From Leeia speluncae (lineage in GTDB: Bacteria; Pseudomonadota; Gammaproteobacteria; Burkholderiales; Leeiaceae), in assembly GCF_020564625.1 (NCBI RefSeq), contig NZ_JAJBZT010000004.1, forward strand, positions 1 through 64,000: a stretch of 64,000 bases of DNA. Reading direction: 5' to 3'. Below are positions 58,169 through 64,000 of this stretch, piece by piece. Under the pieces are notes generated by a model. That model did not search any database. It was not told where the DNA came from and saw only the letters and a program-made list of their open reading frames with translations. Every line of letters starts with the position of its first letter. Position 1 is the stretch's first letter. The translations under genes were made by a program, and so were the position numbers.

Positions 58169-59029
58169 ATGAAAAAACTGACTGCACGTATACTGCTCAC
58201 ACCCGCGGTAGGCTCGCTCTTCCTCTGGATGATCGTGCCATTGGTGATGAGTATTTATTTCTCCGTTATTCGATATAACTTAATGTCACCAGGTGAAGAA
58301 GAGTTCATTGGTTTAATGAACTATCACTTCTTTGTGACAGACCCAGGTTTTTGGCCTGCGGTATTGAATACGTTTATCTTAATTGGTGCCGTGATTGGCA
58401 TTACACTGGTACTAGGCATCGCACTTGCCTTATTGGTGAATGACAAATTCCCTGGCCAATCATTGGTACGTATTTTACTTATCTCCCCATTTTTTGTGAT
58501 GCCAGCAGTGAATGCGCTGCTATGGAAGCACATGATGATGAACCCTATTTATGGGGTGCTTGCGCATGTCTGGCATTTCTTTGGCTTGCAACCAGTGAAC
58601 TGGTTGGAAAGCTTCCCCTTGCTATCTGTGATTATTATGGTCTCTTGGCAGTGGCTGCCATTTGCTTGCCTGATTTTCATTACTTCTTTGCAGTCGATGG
58701 ATCGTGAACAGCTCGAAGCTGCAAGAATGGATGGCGCAAACTACGTTCAACAATTCCGCTATATGTACCTTCCTCACTTGTCTCGTTCAGTGGCGGTGGT
58801 AATTATGATCGAAATGATTTTCTTGCTTTCTGTGTTTGCCGAGATCTTCACTACAACGGGTGGTGGTCCTGGTTTTGAAAGTACAAACATTGCGTTCATG
58901 ATTTATGTGCAGGGTCTAATGAACTTCGATGTGGGTGTTGCATCAGCTGGTGGCTTATTTGCGGTGATCTTGGCAAATATTGCATCCATCTTCCTGATCC
59001 GCATCATCGGTAAGAACCTAGAAAAGTAG
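58169..59029 (+). CDS. smoF: Polyol ABC transporter permease SmoF
   Basis: A 286-residue inner-membrane permease of the MalF/UgpA class with six membrane segments. The EAA loop reads EQLEAARMDGANYVQQFRYM and contacts the SmoK ATPase. An ATG start follows a hairpin-containing 105-base gap after smoE, and smoG starts nine bases after its stop. It forms the translocation channel together with SmoG. Confidence 0.88.
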   Translation: MKKLTARILLTPAVGSLFLWMIVPLVMSIYFSVIRYNLMSPGEEEFIGLMNYHFFVTDPGFWPAVLNTFILIGAVIGITLVLGIALALLVNDKFPGQSLVRILLISPFFVMPAVNALLWKHMMMNPIYGVLAHVWHFFGLQPVNWLESFPLLSVIIMVSWQWLPFACLIFITSLQSMDREQLEAARMDGANYVQQFRYMYLPHLSRSVAVVIMIEMIFLLSVFAEIFTTTGGGPGFESTNIAFMIYVQGLMNFDVGVASAGGLFAVILANIASIFLIRIIGKNLEK

Positions 59030-59038
59030 GAGCCAGAA

Positions 59039-59854
59039 ATGATTAAACCTTTATTCTGGGTAAGAACTGCGGCAGCATGGATTGTTGCTCTGCTGATCTT
59101 TTTCCCAATTTTTTGGCTCGGCTTGACTGCATTCAAAACAGAATTGCAGGCGATTTCTGTGCCGCCACATTTGTTCTTTACACCAACGTTAGAGAACTTT
59201 GTTGAGGTTCAAGAGCGTAGTGATTATCTCTTGTACGCAAAGAACTCTATCTTAACGAGTGTGTTTTCTACGCTCTTAGGGTTGTTGATCGCTGCTCCTG
59301 CTGCTTACGCAATGGCTTTTTTCCAGACTAAACGGACAAAAGATCTATTGGTATGGATGTTATCTACCAAGATGATGCCAGCAGTTGGTGTGTTGATTCC
59401 TGTGTATGTGGTGTTTCAAAAGTATGGTTTGCTAGACACCAAACTGGGTTTGACGATTATCTTTACCATGTCAAACCTGCCCATTATGGTGTGGATGTTG
59501 TACTCGTACTTTAAGGATATTCCGCGTGAAATCTTAGAAGCGGCCCGAATGGATGGTGCCAGTGTATTTGCCGAATTCCGCCATGTTGTGTTGCCGCTAG
59601 GCGTGGGTGGTTTGGCTTCTACCGCACTACTGTGTTTGGTGTTGTCTTGGAATGAATCGTTTTGGTCACTTAACCTCAGCTCTGCCAATGCAGGGACATT
59701 AGCAACCTTGATTGCCTCTTACTCTAGTCCCGAAGGGCTATTCTGGGCCAAGCTTTCCGCCGCTTCCTTGATGGCGATTGCACCGATCATTGTGTTCGGA
59801 TGGTTCTGCCAGAAACAGCTGGTGCAGGGTTTGACTTTTGGCGCGGTTAAATAG
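59039..59854 (+). CDS. smoG: Polyol ABC transporter permease SmoG
   Basis: A 271-residue permease of the MalG class, with six membrane segments and the EAA loop EILEAARMDGASVFAEFRHV. A purine-rich site (AGGAGCC) precedes the ATG. It pairs with SmoF and is followed 12 bases later by the ATPase gene. Confidence 0.88.
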   Translation: MIKPLFWVRTAAAWIVALLIFFPIFWLGLTAFKTELQAISVPPHLFFTPTLENFVEVQERSDYLLYAKNSILTSVFSTLLGLLIAAPAAYAMAFFQTKRTKDLLVWMLSTKMMPAVGVLIPVYVVFQKYGLLDTKLGLTIIFTMSNLPIMVWMLYSYFKDIPREILEAARMDGASVFAEFRHVVLPLGVGGLASTALLCLVLSWNESFWSLNLSSANAGTLATLIASYSSPEGLFWAKLSAASLMAIAPIIVFGWFCQKQLVQGLTFGAVK

Positions 59855-59866
59855 GAATACAACATC

Positions 59867-60922
59867 ATGTCATTTTTAGAATTAAAAGGTATTGAGAAAT
59901 TTTTCGGTGAGCACCGCGCAATTAAAGGTGTTGATCTGTCTATCGAAAAAGGTGAGTTCATCGTTTTTGTTGGCCCATCTGGCTGCGGTAAATCGACACT
60001 ACTTCGCTTGATTGCCGGTCTAGAAGAGATCGATAACGGCCAATTAATGCTAGATGGTCGCGAAATTACACACGCACCGTCTTCAAAGCGTGACCTTGCA
60101 ATGGTGTTCCAGTCATACGCGCTTTATCCACACATGACTGTTGCAGAGAACATGTCTTTTGCTTTGAAACTGGCTGGTGTAGATAAGCAAGTGATCAAAG
60201 AAAAAGTAGAGCGTGCGGCGGAAATTCTGAACTTGTCTCGTTACTTGGAGCGTACGCCACGTGCATTGTCTGGTGGTCAGCGTCAGCGTGTGGCAATTGG
60301 CCGTGCGATTGTCCGTGCACCAAAAGTATTCTTGTTCGATGAGCCGTTATCCAACCTAGATGCCGCGCTGCGTGTGCAAACTCGTGTGGAAATTGCAAAG
60401 CTTCACCGTGAACTAGGTGCTACCACTATTTATGTGACGCACGATCAGGTGGAAGCGATGACCATGGCGGATCGCGTGGTGGTACTACGTGACGGGGCAA
60501 TTGAACAAGTAGGTACGCCACTAGAACTATATGACCGCCCACAAAATAAATTTGTGGCGCAGTTTATCGGTATGCCGCAAATGAATATGTTGCCAGTGGC
60601 TGAGTTTGGCAGCTATGCAGATACCTTGCCTGCAGCGAAGCAAGCCGTAGGTGGCCATATTGGTGTGCGCCCTGAGCATGTCATTGTAACGAACCCTGGC
60701 GAAGGTCAGTTAATTGCGACTGTGGACTTTGTTGAGTCGCTTGGTGCAGAGTCGCTCGTCTATGCGACGACACCGCATGGTGTTCAGGTGGTGTCTAAGC
60801 AGTCTGGACGGAGTGTGGTTCATGCTGGTGATACGATTGGGCTGAAATTTGAACAAGACTGGATGCATGTATTTGATTCAGAAGGACAAATTGCTTCTCA
60901 TGCACGTGGGGTGACTAAATGA
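59867..60922 (+). CDS. smoK: Polyol ABC transporter ATP-binding protein SmoK
   Basis: A 351-residue ATPase of the MalK/UgpC family. Walker A GPSGCGKSTLL, the Q-loop region AMVFQSYALYPHMTV, signature LSGGQRQRVAIGRAI, Walker B FLFDEPLSNLDA and the switch YVTHDQVEAMTMADR are intact. A C-terminal TOBE domain (about 240-350, GVRPEHV) may bind regulatory partners. Its stop overlaps the next start (ATGA). Confidence 0.9.
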   Translation: MSFLELKGIEKFFGEHRAIKGVDLSIEKGEFIVFVGPSGCGKSTLLRLIAGLEEIDNGQLMLDGREITHAPSSKRDLAMVFQSYALYPHMTVAENMSFALKLAGVDKQVIKEKVERAAEILNLSRYLERTPRALSGGQRQRVAIGRAIVRAPKVFLFDEPLSNLDAALRVQTRVEIAKLHRELGATTIYVTHDQVEAMTMADRVVVLRDGAIEQVGTPLELYDRPQNKFVAQFIGMPQMNMLPVAEFGSYADTLPAAKQAVGGHIGVRPEHVIVTNPGEGQLIATVDFVESLGAESLVYATTPHGVQVVSKQSGRSVVHAGDTIGLKFEQDWMHVFDSEGQIASHARGVTK

Positions 60923-62292
60923 GCCAATCCATTATGTTCCACTTGGGGCTAGGTTCTTTTCACCGTGCGCACCAAGCAGTGTATTTGCAACAACTGATTA
61001 ATAGTGGTGATGATAGCTGGGTGTTGGCAGGCGGAAATATTCGTCCTGACATGCTAGCAGTTCAGAACCATTTGGCTAGCCAAAATGGCCAATACACGCT
61101 AGAGACTATCTCTCCTGCGGGTGAGTGTAAGTACCAAACCATTAATTCGATTCGTCACGTGGTAGGTTGGGACGAAAAGTTAACCGAAGTGATTGAGATG
61201 GGCTCGCGTCCTGAAACACGCATTATCTCTTTCACGGTAACAGAAGCTGGCTATTACTTAACACCAAAAAACACGTTAGACCGTAGCTTTGCCGATCTAA
61301 ACAGCGATTTGGAACAAGGTACATTGCTGACCATTTACGGTGCATTGACTGCGATTTGTAAAGCACGTGTCGCGAAAAATAGTGGCCAAGTGACGCTATT
61401 ATCTTGCGATAACTTGCGTTCAAACGGGGAAAGATTCCGTGCTGGTTTTGTCGAGTTTCTACAGCTGAAAGGTGAGACGGACTTATTGGCTTGGGTAGAA
61501 GCAAACACCACTTGCCCAAATGATATGGTTGACCGTATTACGCCACGTCCGTTGCCTGAAGTGGCTGTCCGTGTAAAAGCGGCAACCGGTGTCGATGATG
61601 CATGTCCGGTAATGGGTGAAGAGTTTATTCAGTGGGTGGTTGAAGAACACTTCATTAATGGTCGCCCTGCGTGGGAAAACGTTGGGGTTGAGATGGTCGA
61701 GTCTGTGCTTCCTTATGAAGAAGCAAAGATTCGCATCTTAAATGCAAGCCATAGTTGTATTGCTTGGGCAGGTACTTTAAAAGGGTATAGCTACATCCAC
61801 GAAGGTTCTTTGGATGCTGAAATCCGTCAAATGGCCCATGATTATGTGACTGACGATGTGATTCCATGCTTGTCGCCAAGCCCAATCGATTTGGGTAAGT
61901 ACCGTGATACCGTGCTAGATCGTTTTAGTAACCCATACATTCAAGATACGAATCAACGCGTAGCGGCGGATGGCTTTTCTAAGATTCCAGGTTTTATTGC
62001 GCCAACTTTCCGTGAGTGCTTAGCCGCTGGCCGTTCGTTTGATAGCGTGGCATTACTTCCTGCATTATTCCTAACCTTCTTGCAAGCATGGGCAAAAGAT
62101 CAGGTGCCTTATGTGTATCAAGATCAGGGGATGGACCCTGTTGCAGCTAAAGCGATTGTGGCTGACGCAGACCCAGTTGCTGCATTCTGCCGTGATCGTA
62201 TCTTGTGGGGCGACTTGGCGGGGAATGCTCAGCTAGAAGCGTCTATCCGTGGTGCGTGTGAAAAAGTAAACACTTGGTTGAAAGGGGCTTAA
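60919..62292 (+). CDS. dalD: Polyol dehydrogenase, D-arabinitol 4-dehydrogenase-like (DalD/MtlK family)
   Basis: A 457-residue NAD-dependent long-chain polyol dehydrogenase. The N-terminal domain begins with HLGLGSFHRAHQA, a variant closer to D-arabinitol 4-dehydrogenases than to the GVGGFHRAH form of mannitol 2-dehydrogenases, and the length also fits DalD (about 455) better than mannitol enzymes (about 490). The catalytic Lys, Asn and His are in KIRILNASH. It oxidises D-arabinitol to D-xylulose, or mannitol to fructose if it follows the MtlK role. It overlaps smoK by four bases and abuts the SDR gene. Confidence 0.82.
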   Translation: MSQSIMFHLGLGSFHRAHQAVYLQQLINSGDDSWVLAGGNIRPDMLAVQNHLASQNGQYTLETISPAGECKYQTINSIRHVVGWDEKLTEVIEMGSRPETRIISFTVTEAGYYLTPKNTLDRSFADLNSDLEQGTLLTIYGALTAICKARVAKNSGQVTLLSCDNLRSNGERFRAGFVEFLQLKGETDLLAWVEANTTCPNDMVDRITPRPLPEVAVRVKAATGVDDACPVMGEEFIQWVVEEHFINGRPAWENVGVEMVESVLPYEEAKIRILNASHSCIAWAGTLKGYSYIHEGSLDAEIRQMAHDYVTDDVIPCLSPSPIDLGKYRDTVLDRFSNPYIQDTNQRVAADGFSKIPGFIAPTFRECLAAGRSFDSVALLPALFLTFLQAWAKDQVPYVYQDQGMDPVAAKAIVADADPVAAFCRDRILWGDLAGNAQLEASIRGACEKVNTWLKGA

Positions 62293-63081
62293 ATGTCTTC
62301 TGCTCTGTTGCAAAATAAACATGCCGTACTAACTGGTGCAGGTGGTGGAATTGGATTGGCAACAGCAGAGGCATTTGTTCGCGAGGGTGCTAAGTGCACC
62401 ATCGTGGACATTCACCCACAAGCAAGCGAAGGGGTGGTTGCGCTCATTGAGAAAGCGCCTAGTTCTGTTCAATATGTGTCAACAGATATTACCAACCTTC
62501 AACAAATTGATGAGATGGTTGCTACTGCAATTGCTCGATTTGGTGCGATCGATGTGCTATTTAATAATGCCGGGATCGCTATTTTCGAAAAGTTGTTAGA
62601 TTCCACAGAGGCCGCCTACGACAAGCTTTTTAATGTGAATGTAAAAGGCTTATTTTTTGTAATGCAAAAAGTGTTGCAACATATGGTCGATAGCGGTGTC
62701 AAAGGGAGTGTAATTAATTTATCTTCTCAAGCAGGTCGCCGAGGAGAGGCCTTAGTTGCGCATTATTGTGCAACCAAAGCCGCAGTGATTAGTTACACCC
62801 AATCTGCCGCATTAGCGATGGCGCCACACGGTATTCGTGTGAATGCAATTGCACCAGGTGTGATTGATACCCCAATGTGGAAGCAAGTAGATGCCATGTT
62901 TGCTCAGTTAGAAGGGTTGGAAATCGGACAGAAAAAGGAAATGGTCGGTAAAGCGGTCCCTTTAGGTCGCTTTGGCTTTCCAGAAGAGGTCGCGGATGCG
63001 GCGGTATTCCTTGCTAGCGAGCTTTCTCGATATATTACGGCGCAAACCTTAAACGTAGATGGTGGCAATGTGATGAGTTAA
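62293..63081 (+). CDS. smoS: Sorbitol/iditol short-chain dehydrogenase (SmoS-like)
   Basis: A 262-residue short-chain dehydrogenase. It has the NAD site TGAGGGIGLATAEA, NNAG (LFNNAGIA), catalytic Ser (INLSSQAGRRGEALV) and the YCATK pair of Tyr and Lys, ending YITAQTLNVDGGNVMS. The stretch from SSQAGRRGEALV through the C-terminus follows Rhodobacter SmoS closely; that enzyme oxidises sorbitol to fructose and also galactitol or iditol. It starts directly after the dalD stop codon. Confidence 0.85.
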   Translation: MSSALLQNKHAVLTGAGGGIGLATAEAFVREGAKCTIVDIHPQASEGVVALIEKAPSSVQYVSTDITNLQQIDEMVATAIARFGAIDVLFNNAGIAIFEKLLDSTEAAYDKLFNVNVKGLFFVMQKVLQHMVDSGVKGSVINLSSQAGRRGEALVAHYCATKAAVISYTQSAALAMAPHGIRVNAIAPGVIDTPMWKQVDAMFAQLEGLEIGQKKEMVGKAVPLGRFGFPEEVADAAVFLASELSRYITAQTLNVDGGNVMS

Positions 63082-63083
63082 TA

Positions 63084-63117
63084 CACTTTCGGCAACGTTT
63101 CACTCGTTGCCAAAGTG
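63084..63117 (+). other. Hairpin between smoS and the AraC-family gene
   Basis: CACTTTCGGCAACG (63084-63097) pairs with CGTTGCCAAAGTG (63105-63117), one bulged C, loop TTTCACT. It is strong but has no T-run, so it is probably an intercistronic stabiliser or attenuator that lowers regulator synthesis relative to the catabolic genes. Confidence 0.55.
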
Positions 63118-63149
63118 GCATCACGGTTAGAGTAAAAGGGGAGACAAGT

Positions 63150-64000
63150 ATGACTACCCGGATCCGTAATCGTACACCAGAACTAGAGTCTCACCGGTTA
63201 AGAGTGCCTTCGCACGGCTTTGAACCAAAAGAGACCTATGGATTCCTTCGATATTTGCAACACGGATTTCCTAATCCGCTGGTGCGTTGGCATTACCACG
63301 AAGAATATGAACTACATTTAATTGTTGAAACACGTGGTAAGGTGTTTGTCGGCGATTATATTGGTCAGTTTGAACCAGGGCACTTAGTGCTTACTGGGCC
63401 ACGGCTTCCTCATAATTGGATTTCTGCCGATGTGAGTTCCGAAGGCATTGAACTTCGTGATATGGCGCTTCAGTTTTCTCACGAGCCATTAGAACTCATT
63501 AGCAAGACGATCCCTGAAGTGCGGGAAATCATGCCTCTCTTGGAAAGAGCAAGAAACGGCATTGAATTCTTTGGCATGAGTGATCTGGCTCAGCAATATT
63601 TCATCCAAATCCGTGAGTCGAATGGCTTACAACGGTTTATTCACTTTTTGGAGTTTATGCAGGAGCTATCTTACTGCCAAGACTACCAATTACTTTCTAC
63701 ATCACAACTGCAGTCGTTTGATGATGATGCCTCACTTGCTCAAGTCAGTGCCATCGTTAACTACATTACCGAACATTGTGAAACTCAGTTTTCGATGGCG
63801 GAGTTAGCGCAGCGTGTGGGTATGTCGGAAAGCAAGTTTTCTCGTTTCTTTAAGCGCGCAACCGGCAATAGTTTTACTGATTTTGTTAACCGCTTGCGTA
63901 TTAATAAAGCTTGTCAGCTATTAATGGAAACGGACCGCTATATCACTAATGTTTGCTACGACGTTGGTTTTAATAATGTGGCCAACTTTAATCGAAGGTT
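63150..64000 (+). CDS. AraC-family regulator (MtlR-like), cut by window end
   Basis: The frame is open from ATG 63150 to the last base, about 283 residues, so the end is missing. A GGGGAG ribosome binding site precedes it. The N-terminal half is a cupin sugar-sensing domain (RWHYHEEYELHLIVETRGKV in part, then GQFEPGHLVLTGPRLPHNW). Near residue 195 a helix-turn-helix region begins (MAELAQRVGMSESKFSRFFK), and the second AraC helix-turn-helix (VCYDVGFNNVANFNRRF) is reached at the window edge. Location after smoS points to control of this polyol operon, as MtlR does in Pseudomonas. Confidence 0.85.
   Translation, partial: MTTRIRNRTPELESHRLRVPSHGFEPKETYGFLRYLQHGFPNPLVRWHYHEEYELHLIVETRGKVFVGDYIGQFEPGHLVLTGPRLPHNWISADVSSEGIELRDMALQFSHEPLELISKTIPEVREIMPLLERARNGIEFFGMSDLAQQYFIQIRESNGLQRFIHFLEFMQELSYCQDYQLLSTSQLQSFDDDASLAQVSAIVNYITEHCETQFSMAELAQRVGMSESKFSRFFKRATGNSFTDFVNRLRINKACQLLMETDRYITNVCYDVGFNNVANFNRR

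Overview
The window looks like a chromosomal segment of a Gram-negative betaproteobacterium of moderate GC content. The evidence is the complete mraZ-to-lpxC division and cell-wall cluster, outer-membrane lipid A genes (lpxC, lpxH), a DUF3683-type oxidoreductase, a DciA-like gene between lpxC and secA, and a PilS/PilR-like pair followed by a HesA/MoeB/ThiF gene. A relative of the lower-GC Neisseriales (Leeia or Chitinibacteraceae type) is my best guess, but this is inference. I see no tRNA, rRNA, CRISPR array, insertion sequence or prophage, and coding density is high.

Layout. 1-3760: sugar ABC transporter frcBCA with a FucU/RbsD-family mutarotase, closed by a terminator. 3776-6211: hybrid histidine kinase (minus) and a YqaA membrane protein. 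6366-10226: a very large FAD plus Fe-S oxidoreductase. 10415-12472: HIT protein and an unrecognised 539-residue protein. 12501-14461 (minus): hemB and a YedI/DUF808 membrane protein. 14572-16632: THUMP-type RNA methyltransferase and mercaptopyruvate sulfurtransferase. 16613-21083 (minus): a close-packed run of TPR protein, L,D-transpeptidase, two cyclophilins and lpxH. 21285-24920: DUF486 protein, glnS and cysS. 24995-25336: a small lipoprotein.

25643-43577 is the dcw cluster: promoter and MraZ boxes, then mraZ, rsmH, ftsL, ftsI, a fused murE-murF, mraY, murD, ftsW, murG, murC, ddlB, ftsQ, ftsA, ftsZ and lpxC. The genes mostly overlap or nearly touch and supply precursor synthesis, lipid-linked steps and the divisome. 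dciA (minus) and secA follow, then a zinc-ribbon membrane protein, queG (minus), and a plus-strand run tsaE-amiC-PP0621-pilS-like-pilR-like-hesA, facing a BepA-like protease (minus).

56759-64000 is a polyol catabolic operon: smoEFGK (mannitol/sorbitol ABC importer), a D-arabinitol/mannitol-type long-chain dehydrogenase, a SmoS-type short-chain dehydrogenase and an AraC-family regulator cut by the window end. Imported polyols would be oxidised to ketoses such as fructose or xylulose. The Frc-type importer at the other end of the window would feed the same kind of pool.

No clearly new multi-gene system is visible. The best leads are the murE-murF fusion with an in-frame methionine at the junction, the promoter-overlapping MraZ repeat array, a repeat array upstream of smoE that may be the AraC-type operator, paired hairpins after the binding-protein genes, an FtsQ with a long basic tail, and the TPR/L,D-transpeptidase pair that share related C-terminal domains.
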